From assembly GCF_017896165.1 (NCBI RefSeq), contig NZ_JAFCNB010000010.1:124001-188000 (forward strand): a DNA stretch of 64,000 bases, given 5' to 3'. The stretch comes from Microbispora oryzae (GTDB taxonomy: Bacteria > Actinomycetota > Actinomycetes > Streptosporangiales > Streptosporangiaceae). A model generated the notes under the pieces. It saw only the letters and a list, made by a program, of their open reading frames with translations. It had not been told where the DNA came from and ran no database searches. The position numbers were made by a program, and so were the translations under genes. Position 1 is the first letter of the stretch. The number at the start of each line of letters is the position of its first letter. Below are positions 43,663 to 52,419 of the stretch, in pieces.

Positions 43663-46517
43663 GCCGGCACCCGATCTTCCCTGGCTCGGCGGCGGCCACG
43701 TGGCGTCCCGTCGGGAGAAGACTCGCCGTAGTCTTCCTCCGGCTCGGCGGTACGAGCCCCGGGCGAGGCCAGGACGAGCACCAGGACGAGCAGCGCCCCC
43801 TGGGCCCAGAGCCAGATCCGGTGCGTCGAGTCGGCTCCGGTGGACGGCGGCGGCACGGTCACGGGGACCGTCACGCGCCACAGCCCGCCCGAGTCGGACA
43901 GGCTCATCCGCGCCATCTCCGGGTTGGAGTCGAGCGCCCGCCGCAGCTCGGGCCCGATCTTGCCGGGCACGCTGACGAAACGGACGCCCATCGAGGCGAG
44001 GGTCTGCGTGTAGGGGCCGCCGCGGCCGGACGCCAGGCCGGCCACCGCCGCCCCGAACCGCCCCCGGGCGTCGGCGGCGGGCACCAGGTCGGACTCGCCG
44101 ATGAGGGGGGCCCGCCCGCGCAGCAGGGTGTAGGCGACCTCGCCGTCCCGCGGCCGCAGCAGCAGCGTGCCCTCCCCCTCCCGCGTGCCGAGCGTGGCCA
44201 GCACCGGCATGGGGTCGCGCGCGCCGCGCTCCAGCGGGCCGTCCGCGCCCGAGACGATCCAGAAACCCGCGGACGCCAGCGGGGTGGCGAAGGCGGCCAC
44301 GACGATCAGCAGCGCGCCAATGCGCCGCACCCCGCCGGCCGCCCGCAGCCGGGCGAGCCGGTGGGCGGGATGGGCCGCGGCGAGCAGCAGGCCGGTGGCG
44401 GCGAACGCCAGCGGGACACCGGGCCACGCGGGCATGCTCCCGGCCGTGAGCCGCGAGACCACGATCGCGACGAGGACGCCGAAGAGCATCACGCCCCACC
44501 CGACCACCACGTGCATCCGCCGGCGGCGCAGCAGCAACGCGGTCAGGGCCACGGCGATCAGCCCGGCCACCGTCCACACCGGCGGCACGCCCGGCCCTCC
44601 GGGGCTGAGCAGCAGCAGCGACTCCGGGCCGAGCCGCGGGTCGGCCAGCGTGACGTCGCGCAGGCCGGCCTCCATCAGCATCCGGCCCGGCTCCCGCACC
44701 ACCTCGGCCAGCCAGGGCAGGAGCAGGAGGAGCGGGGTGCCGAGCCCGATCGCCAGCGACAGCCCGGCCCCCTTGCGGACACCGGCGAACGACACGGCGG
44801 CGAGCGCCCCGAGCACCGCGACCAGGACGTAGACGAGCGGCACGAAGGCGGCGCCCACGGCGAGCAGCAGGCCGAGCCCCCACGCGGCGCGGCGCGACCC
44901 GGCGACCACCCGGGTGGCGAGCCCCGCGTAGACCGGGAGCAGCACGAGGAGCAGCGCCGTACCGATCCGGCCGCCCGCGACCGCGCCCGTCGCGACGGGC
45001 AGCAGCGCGTACGTCGCGGCCAGCCAGATCCGGGCGGGCGTGTACGGGATGATCCGCTTGGTCGCCGCGTACGCCGACAGGCCGGCCAGCGGCACGCAGC
45101 CGAGCAGCAGCACGCCGACCGCCAGCCACGTCTTGCCGAGGAACAGGGCCGACAGCCCCGCGAGCACGGCGACGTACGGAGGAGCCCAGGTGTCGGAGCC
45201 CAGCCCGGCGGCGTGGTGACCCTCCAGGTAGAACCGCCACAGGTCGGACGCGCTCCCGGTGACCGGCACGAGGAGGCCGCCGCCCAGCAGGTCGCCGGTG
45301 AGCAGCCGGCGCTCGGCCAGCAGCGCGACCGCGACCAGAGCGAAGGTCAGCAGGACTCCCGGGCTGCCCAAGACCCGCTGGAAGACCCGTGAGTCGGTGA
45401 GCAACTCGTCGCCGTCGTCGTCGTCCGAGGAGTCGGCCGCGACGGCGTGGTGCCGGCCGGCCGAGTCGACGGGCGCGCCGCCCGCGAGGAAGCCCTGCAC
45501 CATGTCGGTCAGGCGCCGCAGCGCCGCGCCCGGCGGGGTCAGCAGCCGCGCCACCGCGGGGTAACCCTGTTTCCTGCCGTTCCTGCGCGCCTTACGGGCC
45601 CGGCGCAGGCGGCCCGGATGCCCCAGGACGGAGCCCAGCGCCGCCACCTCGTCGAGGGCGTTCGCGGGCTGCTTGGCGAGCAGGAAGAGGAGGGTCCTGA
45701 CCAGCGACCCCGAGACGTTGCGGACGACCGAGCGGACCAGCGCCCAGAACGGCAGGTTGGCCATGATCACGAACAGGGCGTTGCGCCGGTCGAGCCGGCG
45801 CGGGTGCTCGTCCCGGGTGGAGATGCGACGCCGGCGCCGGCTCGAGGCCTCGGCGTGCCAGGCGACCGCGTCGGTGACGTTGAGGACGCGGTGCCCGGCC
45901 ACCCGGGCCCGCCAGCACAGGTCGAGGTCGTCACGGAACAGCGGCAGGTCGGGGTCGAGCCCGGAGAGTTCGTCCCAGACGTCCCGCCGGATGAGCATGC
46001 CCGCCGTCGAGACCGACAGCACGTCGTGGATCTCGTCGTGCTGCCCCTGGTCGTACTCCCTGGGCTCCAGGCCGGTGTCGCGCCGCCCCGAGCGGCTGAC
46101 CGTCACCCCGATCTCCAGCAGCACCCGCCGGTCGAGCCAGTCGCACAGCTTGGGGCCGAGGATCGCGGCCTTGGGGTCCTGGTCGGCCGCCCACAGCAGC
46201 GCCTGCAGGGCGCCCGCGTCGGGCGCGCAGTCGTCGTGGAGCAGCCAGACCCACTCCTGCGCCTGCTGCTCCTGCGCGGCGGGCAGCCGGCGTAACACCT
46301 CGTGGACGGCCTCGCCGAAACCGGCCGACCGCGACAGGCTCAGCACGTTGTGCTCGCCGAACGCCTGCGCGAGGAGCCGCCCGCTGCCGTCGCGGCTGCC
46401 GTTGTCGACGCCGACGACACGGTCGAGCGGACGGGTCTGGCGGAGAACCGCCGTCAGCGTCTCCTGGAGCCAGCGGGCGCCGTCGTGAGCGACGACGATC
46501 GCGGTGACCGAGTGCAC
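43659..46517 (-). CDS. Large membrane glycosyltransferase (GT2 domain plus multi-TM)
   Basis: 952 residues from a GTG preceded by AAGGA. Residues 1-250 form a GT2 fold: TAIVVAHDGARWLQETLTAVLRQT, VGVDNGSRDGS, WLLHDDCAPD (divalent-metal Asp pair), FRDDLDLCWRARVAG. The rest has about 12-14 TMs and a periplasmic C-terminal domain, like actinobacterial glycosyltransferases that use polyprenyl-linked sugars. Neighbouring manB and isomerase make mannosyl transfer to envelope glycans likely. Ends with a basic cytoplasmic tail. Coupled to DUF5719 downstream. Confidence 0.9.
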   Translation of the reverse strand: MHSVTAIVVAHDGARWLQETLTAVLRQTRPLDRVVGVDNGSRDGSGRLLAQAFGEHNVLSLSRSAGFGEAVHEVLRRLPAAQEQQAQEWVWLLHDDCAPDAGALQALLWAADQDPKAAILGPKLCDWLDRRVLLEIGVTVSRSGRRDTGLEPREYDQGQHDEIHDVLSVSTAGMLIRRDVWDELSGLDPDLPLFRDDLDLCWRARVAGHRVLNVTDAVAWHAEASSRRRRRISTRDEHPRRLDRRNALFVIMANLPFWALVRSVVRNVSGSLVRTLLFLLAKQPANALDEVAALGSVLGHPGRLRRARKARRNGRKQGYPAVARLLTPPGAALRRLTDMVQGFLAGGAPVDSAGRHHAVAADSSDDDDGDELLTDSRVFQRVLGSPGVLLTFALVAVALLAERRLLTGDLLGGGLLVPVTGSASDLWRFYLEGHHAAGLGSDTWAPPYVAVLAGLSALFLGKTWLAVGVLLLGCVPLAGLSAYAATKRIIPYTPARIWLAATYALLPVATGAVAGGRIGTALLLVLLPVYAGLATRVVAGSRRAAWGLGLLLAVGAAFVPLVYVLVAVLGALAAVSFAGVRKGAGLSLAIGLGTPLLLLLPWLAEVVREPGRMLMEAGLRDVTLADPRLGPESLLLLSPGGPGVPPVWTVAGLIAVALTALLLRRRRMHVVVGWGVMLFGVLVAIVVSRLTAGSMPAWPGVPLAFAATGLLLAAAHPAHRLARLRAAGGVRRIGALLIVVAAFATPLASAGFWIVSGADGPLERGARDPMPVLATLGTREGEGTLLLRPRDGEVAYTLLRGRAPLIGESDLVPAADARGRFGAAVAGLASGRGGPYTQTLASMGVRFVSVPGKIGPELRRALDSNPEMARMSLSDSGGLWRVTVPVTVPPPSTGADSTHRIWLWAQGALLVLVLVLASPGARTAEPEEDYGESSPDGTPRGRRRAREDRVPA

Positions 46518-46673
46518 GTCGAGTCCTTGTGGGGGTCGTACGGCTGAGCGCCGACCACGATACGGCACCCCGGGCCCACCTGATCACACGCGTGCGAAAC
46601 CGGCATTCTCCCCATGCCCGGCCAGAGCACGCCTTATGAGCCGGTGCCGGACAGGCCCATACCCCGACGAGGC

Positions 46674-46706
46674 GGTGGGGCCACGCGGCGCCCGCGTGAC
46701 CCCACC
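46674..46706. terminator. Hairpin downstream of whiB (distal)
   Basis: GGTGGGG-CACGCGG and CCGCGTG-CCCCACC pair across a 3-nt loop, with one opposed unpaired base on each side. It lies 50-82 bp after the whiB stop on the minus strand. Confidence 0.6.
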
Positions 46707-46719
46707 CTCACCTCATCCG

Positions 46720-46751
46720 TCCGGCCGGCGCAGACTTCTGAGCCGGCCGGA
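46720..46751. terminator. Hairpin just after whiB
   Basis: TCCGGCCGGC (46720-46729) pairs with GCCGGCCGGA (46742-46751) across 12 nt, starting 5 bp after the whiB stop. Two stacked hairpins isolate whiB from the glycosyltransferase operon. Confidence 0.65.
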
Positions 46752-46755
46752 ACGG

Positions 46756-47010
46756 TCAGACGGCCTGACGCTTGATCCTGCGTCGTTCCCGCTCCGACAG
46801 CCCACCCCAGATGCCGAACCGCTCGTCATGCTCAAGGGCGTATTCAAGGCATTCCGCCCGCACCTCGCACGAGCGGCACACCTTTTTGGCCTCCCTGGTG
46901 GAGCCGCCCTTCTCCGGAAAGAACGCCTCGGGGTCGGTCTGCGCGCAGAGCGCACGCTCCTGCCAACCCAGATCTTCACCGAGCGCCTGTGCCATGACCA
47001 GATCGGTCAT
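46756..47010 (-). CDS. whiB: WhiB-family iron-sulfur regulator (WhiB/WhmD type)
   Basis: 84 residues from an ATG after GGGAGGTGTGCA. Four Cys (C22, C45, C48, C54) bind a 4Fe-4S cluster; GIWGG (66-70) is the beta-turn that contacts sigma-factor region 4; ERERRRIKRQAV is the basic DNA-binding end. From genome order (beside manB/DUF3499 and upstream of F420 genes) it is the sporulation/division regulator WhiB of Streptomyces (WhmD/WhiB2 in mycobacteria). Its promoter has an unusual palindrome. Confidence 0.95.
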   Translation of the reverse strand: MTDLVMAQALGEDLGWQERALCAQTDPEAFFPEKGGSTREAKKVCRSCEVRAECLEYALEHDERFGIWGGLSERERRRIKRQAV

Positions 47011-47068
47011 TGCACACCTCCCTGTCGCTCGTCCGCCCACAATGGAGCCCCCCATAGAACGCCTCCCC

Positions 47069-47096
47069 TGTTACCCAAGATTGAGAAGGCGTAACA
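47069..47096 (-). other. Inverted repeat in the whiB leader
   Basis: TGTTAC (47069-47074) and GTAACA (47091-47096), continued by CC/GG pairing inside, can form a hairpin in the first ~35 nt of the whiB transcript, or act as a protein site. Confidence 0.4.
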
Positions 47097-47108
47097 ACAT
47101 GCCTGTAA

Positions 47109-47138
47109 TTACACGCGCGTGGCGCGTGTGGCGTCAAG
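47109..47138 (-). promoter_or_regulatory. whiB promoter with palindromic spacer
   Basis: On the minus strand TTGACG (47138-47133) and TGTAAT (47114-47109) are separated by 18 nt. The spacer is almost filled by ACACGCGC-N3-GCGCGTGT (47112-47130), a perfect 19-bp inverted repeat. A dimeric regulator bound here would sit on top of RNA polymerase's site. Predicted leader about 92 nt. Confidence 0.65.
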
Positions 47139-47203
47139 CGGCATAGCGATACCCGGGGAAAGACCTGCTCGCCCCGGTTCGTACGCCCCGATCTTCGGTC
47201 CTA

Positions 47204-49519
47204 TCAGCGTTCGGAACCATACCAAGGCAGATTGGGCTCAGTTCTGGGGGCTGCCTGATCCGTGCCGGAACCTTCCTCATACTTTGCCTGCGACCTGTCG
47301 GGGGCGTAGATCGCGGTCGGGTCGATCGCCTCTTCTCGTCTGCCGGCGTCGCCCAGCGGATCCTGCGCGAACGCCACGGGATCGAACCGCAGGGTGCTGT
47401 CCGCGGCCTCGGCCTGCGGCTGGTACGGCCCGGGCGTCTGCTGCGGGTGACCGAGCGGGTTGTCGTAGCGCTCCGGGTAGTCCTGCGGGCTGGTCTGCTG
47501 CTCGGGCCTGCCGACCTGCTGGTAGCTCTGGGCCTGCTGGTAGGCCTGGGCGAGCTGCTGCTCCCGCGGGTCCGCCGCGCCCTCATAGACGGGCGAGGTG
47601 TCGAACCCGCTGTCGTATCCGGAGCCCGCCGGCTCGGCCGCGTGGCGGGCGAACTGGGCGCCGGAGGCGCCGGAGTAGCCGGTGTACGGCGTGCCCTGCT
47701 GAGGCTGCTGGGCGGGCTGGCCCGGCTGGCTCTGCTGGCTCTGCTGACCGTACGGCTGGCCCTGGTCGTACTGCGCGGCCTCCCCAGGGGGCAGGGAGGC
47801 GGGCAGCGGGGCCGGGGGGAAGGTGTGGTCGTTCTGACTGTTGTACGACGCGTGCGCGTAGGGGGCGGCCTCCGGCGGCCGGCCGGTGTAGCCGTACTGG
47901 TCGAACACCGGGCCCTGCGGCGGCTGCCCGTACGCGCTCGCCGGCTGGCCCTGCTCACCCGCATACGGCGCGGGGGCCGCGACGCCGTGCTGGTCGGCGG
48001 GGTATCCCTGGGCGGGACGCTCCGCGGGATATCCGGAGGGCGGGTACGCCTCCTGGTAGTGCGCGCCGGTCTGGAAGTTCTGCAGCGACGGCTGACCCTG
48101 AGGCTGGTTCTGGCCCTGCTGCTGGACCTGCGGCTGCTGGTGGGCCTGGGCCGCGGGCTCGGCCGGCCACTGCTGCGGGGACGCCGGGGACGCGCCCTGG
48201 AACGGAGCGGGCTGCGCCTGCGGCACGGCCGGGGGAAGCGCGTGGCCGGCCGGCGAGCCCGCGTCCGCGGTGCCGTAGGTGGGCTGGGAGGAGTACGGGT
48301 CGCCCTCGGCCGCGCCGTACTGCTCGCGCGGCCGGTCCTGGCTGTACTGGTCCTGGCTGTACTGGTCCTGGTTGTACTGGCCCTGACCGTATTGCTGCTG
48401 CGCGTACTGCTCCTGGCTGTACTGCTCTTGGCTGTACTGCTCTTGACCGTGCTGATCCTGGCCGTACTGGTCCTTGCCGTACTGCTGCTGGGCGTACTGG
48501 CTCTGCCCGTGCTGGCTCTGCCCATGCTGGTCCTGGCCGTGCTGGTCCTGGCCGTGGTTCTGCTGCTGCCGGTGCGCGGGCCGGCTCTGGGGGGGCTGGT
48601 TCTGGGCGTACTGCTCCGCCCCGAACTGCTGCTCGGCGGCGGGGGCGGCGGGCAGACCCTGGACCCCGTTCTGACCGGCGGGCTGTGCGGCCGGCTGACC
48701 GGCGGGCTGGGGAGGCTGCGCGTGCTGCTGGGAGGGCGGCACGTGCTGGCCCGTGGGAGTGCTCTGCCCGTTCTGGCCGGTCGGCGCGTTCTGGCCTGTG
48801 GTGGGCCCGTTCTGCCCGGCGACGCCCTGCGGGTCGCCGTAGGGGGCCGGGCCCTGGCCCGCTGCGTCGCCGTAAGGCTGCGCGGCCGGCTGACCGCCGA
48901 AGGGCTGCGGCCGGTTCTCTGCGTACGCGTCCGTGGCCGGGGCCTGGCCGTACCCCTGACCGTTGGGAGCGCCGGCGTATCCGGACGGAAGCGCGGGGGC
49001 GTACGACGAGGAGGGGGACGGGGACGGGTCGTTCCACCCGCCGCCGAACAGGATCTCCCCCTGCGTCCGCGACGCCTCAAGTGCCCGCGCCGAGTTCAGT
49101 GCGAAGATCGCGCCGAGGGCGGCCAGACCCACCATGGGGATGCCGGTAATCAGGGACTCGAACCGGTCGCGGAAGGCCGGCAGATCTCCGACCAGCACGC
49201 CCAGCAGGCTGATCACGCCGAAGACCGTGCCGAGGCCGAGGAACGCGGCCGCGCCGAGCGCCACCTGGCGGGCCCGTGGGGTCGGGTCGCCCACCTTTCC
49301 GGTGAGCACCACCGCGCCGGCGGCGAGAGCCGTGAAGACCGGCGACGCGAGCGTCGGCAGGGCCGCGGCGGAGCGGACGCCGAAGGTGAGCTCACCGCCC
49401 AGCGGCCCGGCCGTTCCGGTGAGCAGTCGCGCGACGGCGACGAGCGTGCCCGTCGCCACAACCGCGACCATGAGCCAGGCGGCCGGCTCCCGTAGGCGAA
49501 CGGTATCGACCTTGAGCAC
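47204..49519 (-). CDS. Membrane protein with ~600-residue Gln/Tyr/Pro-rich low-complexity tail
   Basis: 771 residues; the GTG at 49519 has GGGGG 5 nt upstream. Residues 1-150 contain four TMs (PAAWLMVAVVATGTLVAVARLL, PTLASPVFTALAAGAVVL, QVALGAAAFLGLGTVFGVISLLGVLV, GIPMVGLAALGAIFAL). After LNSARALEASRTQGEILFGGGW the whole remainder is Gln, Gly, Pro, Tyr, Ala and Ser with almost no Cys, Leu or Ile. A core (about 320-395) is a tandem array of QYSQD/QYGQD/QYAQQ units. The composition resembles prion-like domains that phase-separate. No family function known; it is single-gene and divergent from fbiA. Confidence 0.85.
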   Translation of the reverse strand: MLKVDTVRLREPAAWLMVAVVATGTLVAVARLLTGTAGPLGGELTFGVRSAAALPTLASPVFTALAAGAVVLTGKVGDPTPRARQVALGAAAFLGLGTVFGVISLLGVLVGDLPAFRDRFESLITGIPMVGLAALGAIFALNSARALEASRTQGEILFGGGWNDPSPSPSSSYAPALPSGYAGAPNGQGYGQAPATDAYAENRPQPFGGQPAAQPYGDAAGQGPAPYGDPQGVAGQNGPTTGQNAPTGQNGQSTPTGQHVPPSQQHAQPPQPAGQPAAQPAGQNGVQGLPAAPAAEQQFGAEQYAQNQPPQSRPAHRQQQNHGQDQHGQDQHGQSQHGQSQYAQQQYGKDQYGQDQHGQEQYSQEQYSQEQYAQQQYGQGQYNQDQYSQDQYSQDRPREQYGAAEGDPYSSQPTYGTADAGSPAGHALPPAVPQAQPAPFQGASPASPQQWPAEPAAQAHQQPQVQQQGQNQPQGQPSLQNFQTGAHYQEAYPPSGYPAERPAQGYPADQHGVAAPAPYAGEQGQPASAYGQPPQGPVFDQYGYTGRPPEAAPYAHASYNSQNDHTFPPAPLPASLPPGEAAQYDQGQPYGQQSQQSQPGQPAQQPQQGTPYTGYSGASGAQFARHAAEPAGSGYDSGFDTSPVYEGAADPREQQLAQAYQQAQSYQQVGRPEQQTSPQDYPERYDNPLGHPQQTPGPYQPQAEAADSTLRFDPVAFAQDPLGDAGRREEAIDPTAIYAPDRSQAKYEEGSGTDQAAPRTEPNLPWYGSER
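48334..48558 (-). repeat. Degenerate 15-bp tandem repeats encoding QYSQD-type pentapeptides
   Basis: About fifteen units near TACTGGTCCTGGCTG (plus-strand reading) run through this segment, the best matched at 48334-48380. Each encodes a pentapeptide of the form Q-Y/H-x-Q-D/E/Q. Expansion or contraction by slippage would change tail length in frame. Confidence 0.8.
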
Positions 49520-49688
49520 GACTACCCCCACTGACCAAACGACACTTGGGAAGTTTCGCACATGCCCGACTTAGGTGTCGGCAGACCCAAAAACCTCATA
49601 AGAGGCCCCAAGCCTAATCCGTACCGGTCACCACCGTGGGCGGGGTGGTGTTCGCGGCGCGCGTAGCGTCCGGTGGAAGACTGGCGCC

Positions 49689-50636
49689 ATGCGCATCGTG
49701 TCACTCGCCGGGGGAATCGGCGCCGCCCGCTTTCTCCGAGGCCTCAAGGCCGCGGCCCCCGACGCCGAGATAACCGTCATCGGGAACACCGGAGACGACA
49801 TCACGCTCTTCGGCCTGCGGGTCTGCCCCGACCTCGACACCGTGATGTACACGCTGGGCGGCGGCATCAACGAGGAACAGGGCTGGGGCCGGGCCGGTGA
49901 AGCGTTCACGGTCAAGGAGGAGCTCGCCGCGTACGGCATGGAACCGCAGTGGTTCGGGCTCGGCGACCGCGACTTCGCCACCCACATCCTCCGCAGCCAG
50001 CTGCTCTCCGCCGGTTATCCGCTCTCCCAGGTCACCGAGGCGCTGTGCGACCGCTGGCGGCCCGGCGTGCGGCTGCTCCCCATGTCGGACGACCGCACCG
50101 AGACCCACGTCGTCATCTCGGACGGCGACGGCAGGAGGGCGATCCACTTCCAGGAGTGGTGGGTGCGGCTGCGCGCCTCGGTCCCGGCCGAGCAGATCGC
50201 CCTGGTGGGCGCCGACGAGGCCACGCCCGCGCCCGGCGTCCTCGACGCGATCCGGGACGCCGACGTGGTGATCCTCCCGCCGTCCAACCCCGTCGTCAGC
50301 ATCGGGACGATCCTGCAGATCCCCGGCATCCGGGAGGCCGTCGAGCGGAAGACCGTCGTCGGCGTCTCCCCCATCATCGGCGGCGCCCCGGTCCGCGGCA
50401 TGGCGGACGCCTGCCTGACCGCGATCGGCGTCGAGACGAGCGCCCAGGCCGTCCTGGAGCTGTACGGCTCCCGCCTGATCGACGGCTGGCTGGTGGCGGA
50501 GGAGGACAAGGACGTCGCCCTGGACGGCGTCGTCGTGGAGGCACGGCCGCTGCTCATGGACTCGCCCGAGGCGACCCGGGAGATCGCCGCGGCCGCGCTG
50601 CGCCTGGCCGGGGCCCTGCCGGAGATCGACGGGTGA
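49689..50636 (+). CDS. fbiA: 2-phospho-L-lactate/PEP transferase FbiA (CofD)
   Basis: 315 residues. The N-terminal VSLAGGIGAARFLRGLKAA is the GGxGAA nucleotide loop; IGNTGDDITLFGLRVCPDLDTVMYTLGG binds the deazaflavin FO; VILPPSNPVVSIGTIL and GVSPIIGGAPVRGMADACL complete the family. It transfers a phosphoenolpyruvyl or phospholactyl group to FO to make (dehydro-)F420-0. A TAGCGT-like -10 lies upstream. It starts the fbiA-fbiB operon; the FbiD guanylyltransferase is not in the window. Confidence 0.96.
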   Translation: MRIVSLAGGIGAARFLRGLKAAAPDAEITVIGNTGDDITLFGLRVCPDLDTVMYTLGGGINEEQGWGRAGEAFTVKEELAAYGMEPQWFGLGDRDFATHILRSQLLSAGYPLSQVTEALCDRWRPGVRLLPMSDDRTETHVVISDGDGRRAIHFQEWWVRLRASVPAEQIALVGADEATPAPGVLDAIRDADVVILPPSNPVVSIGTILQIPGIREAVERKTVVGVSPIIGGAPVRGMADACLTAIGVETSAQAVLELYGSRLIDGWLVAEEDKDVALDGVVVEARPLLMDSPEATREIAAAALRLAGALPEIDG

Positions 50637-50720
50637 CATGTGGTGTCGGGTTATGAGGGGCGACGAGGGGGCCCGGAGCCTCAACCGTGGCCAGGCGTTG
50701 GGAAGGCGTTAGGAAGGTCC

Positions 50721-52004
50721 GTGCAGCACATCACCATCACCGGCGTCCCCGGGCTCCCCGAGGTCCGGCCGGGAGACGACATCGCCGGGCTCGTGGCCGA
50801 GGCCGTTCCCGAGCTCGCTGACGGCGACATCCTGGTCGTCACCAGCAAGATCGTGAGCAAGGCCGAAGGCCGGGTCCGGCAGGGCGACAGCCGTACGAAG
50901 GCGATCGAAGAGGAGACGGCGCGCGTGGTCGCGCGGCGCGGCGAGACGGTGATCGCGCAGACCCGGCACGGCTTCGTCATGGCCGCGGCGGGGGTGGACG
51001 CCTCCAACACCGCGCCCGGGACGGTCCTGCTGCTGCCCGAGGACCCCGACGCCTCCGCCCGCCGCATCCGGCGCGGCATCGGCGAACGGCTGGGGGTCCG
51101 GGTCGGCGTCGTGGTCTCCGACACGTTCGGGCGGCCCTGGCGGCACGGCCTGACCGACGTGGCACTCGGCGCGGCCGGCGTACGCCCGCTGGACGACTTC
51201 CGCGGCCGGTCCGACGGATACGGGAACCCGCTCAACGCGACCGTGACCGCGCTCGCCGACGAGATCGCCGCGGCCGGCGAACTGGTCAAGGGCAAGCTGT
51301 CCGGGGTGCCGGTGGCGCTGGTCCGGGGGCTGTCCGGCCTGGTCACGGACGAGGACGGCCCCGGCGCCCGGTCGCTCGTCCGCCCCGCCGACGAGGACAT
51401 GTTCCGGTACGGCTCGGCCGACGTCGTCTTCGCCCGGCGTACGATCCGGGAGTTCTCCGGCGACCCGGTCGACCCGGCGGCGGTGCGCCGCGCGGTGGCC
51501 GCCGCGATCGCCGCGCCCGCGCCTCACCACACCACTCCCTGGCGGTTCGTGCTTCTGGAGTCGCCGGAATCCCGGTTGGCCCTGGTCGACGCGATGCGGG
51601 ACGCCTGGATCGCCGACCTGCGGTCCGACGGGTTCTCCGAGGAGTCGATCGCCCGCAGGATCCGGCGGGGCGACGTGCTGCGCAACGCGCCCTATTTGGC
51701 CGTTCCCTGCCTGGTCATGGACGGCTCGCACACCTACCGCGACGCGCGCAGGAACGCCTCCGAGCGTGAGATGTTCGTGGTCGCCACCGGGGCGGGGGTG
51801 CAGAACTTCCTGGTCCAATTGGCCGTCGAAGGGCTCGGCTCGGCCTGGGTGTCGTCCACCATGTTCTGCCGCGACGTCGTGCGCAAGGTTCTTGAGCTGC
51901 CCGAGAGCTGGGACCCGATGGGCGCCGTGGCCATCGGCCACGCCGCCGGGGCGCCCCGGAGCCGTCCGCCCCGCGACCCCGCCGACTTCCTGGTCACCCG
52001 CTGA
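50721..52004 (+). CDS. fbiB: F420:gamma-glutamyl ligase/dehydro-F420-0 reductase FbiB (CofE-nitroreductase fusion)
   Basis: 427 residues from a GTG after AGGAAGG; the frame is open to 50640 without support. Residues 1-240 are the CofE fold ([42 protein letters not shown]) that adds the glutamate chain. From about 250 a nitroreductase-type FMN domain follows ([43 protein letters not shown]), which reduces dehydro-F420-0. The fusion is the mycobacterial/actinobacterial arrangement. 84 bp after fbiA. Confidence 0.95.
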   Translation: MQHITITGVPGLPEVRPGDDIAGLVAEAVPELADGDILVVTSKIVSKAEGRVRQGDSRTKAIEEETARVVARRGETVIAQTRHGFVMAAAGVDASNTAPGTVLLLPEDPDASARRIRRGIGERLGVRVGVVVSDTFGRPWRHGLTDVALGAAGVRPLDDFRGRSDGYGNPLNATVTALADEIAAAGELVKGKLSGVPVALVRGLSGLVTDEDGPGARSLVRPADEDMFRYGSADVVFARRTIREFSGDPVDPAAVRRAVAAAIAAPAPHHTTPWRFVLLESPESRLALVDAMRDAWIADLRSDGFSEESIARRIRRGDVLRNAPYLAVPCLVMDGSHTYRDARRNASEREMFVVATGAGVQNFLVQLAVEGLGSAWVSSTMFCRDVVRKVLELPESWDPMGAVAIGHAAGAPRSRPPRDPADFLVTR

Positions 52005-52419
52005 CCTCCGTCCGGCCGTCCAGGCGCCGCCGGACGTGCCGGACGTACCAGACGATCAGGACGAACGCCACGACCACCGGTCCCGCCACCGCCAGGTGAT
52101 CGGTGAGACGGGCGTGCCGCCAGCCGACGGGTGCGAACCGGTCGGTCAGGCGATGGATCGAGGCGGCGCCCCTGCGGCGGCGTCCTCACAGATAGGAGAG
52201 GTGCGTGCCCGCGACGGCGGCCACGGCGGCGACGGTCAGCGTCGCGCCCAGCGGCAGCACCCCGAGGTGGACGGCGTAGCCCAGGGTCACGAGCACCGTG
52301 GTGCCGGGCAGGACGACGCCCACCAGGGTGCCGGCCTAGGCCACGATGAGCAGGCCCGCCACCAGGAGCAGGAGCGGAGCGGGCAGCCGGCCGAGCAGTT
52401 CGGCCGCCCACTCACTCAC
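51994..52419 (-). pseudogene. DedA-family membrane protein remnant with two in-frame stops
   Basis: A single minus-strand frame from the GTG at 52419 (overlapping the methyltransferase stop) to a TGA at 51996 contains VSEWAAELLGRLPAPLLLLVAGLLIVA, TAG, AGTLVGVVLPGTTVLVTLGYAVHL...AVAGTHLSYL, TGA, GRRRRG and an end with one TM. Against recalled DedA proteins the first stop replaces the Glu of the FAE motif, the second a residue before GRR, and ~60 residues of the centre are missing. The 142-codon frame stays otherwise open, so decay is recent or the stops need checking. No ORF survives. Confidence 0.7.

Noticed and set aside
42097-45240. 1,047-codon minus-strand frame spanning DUF5719 and beyond
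   Set aside because: Only the part from 43662 onward in translation order is DUF5719. The upstream extension overlaps the glycosyltransferase in another frame.
48334-48558. Repeat array as a CRISPR
   Set aside because: Units are 15 bp, in frame, without unique spacers, inside a coding region.
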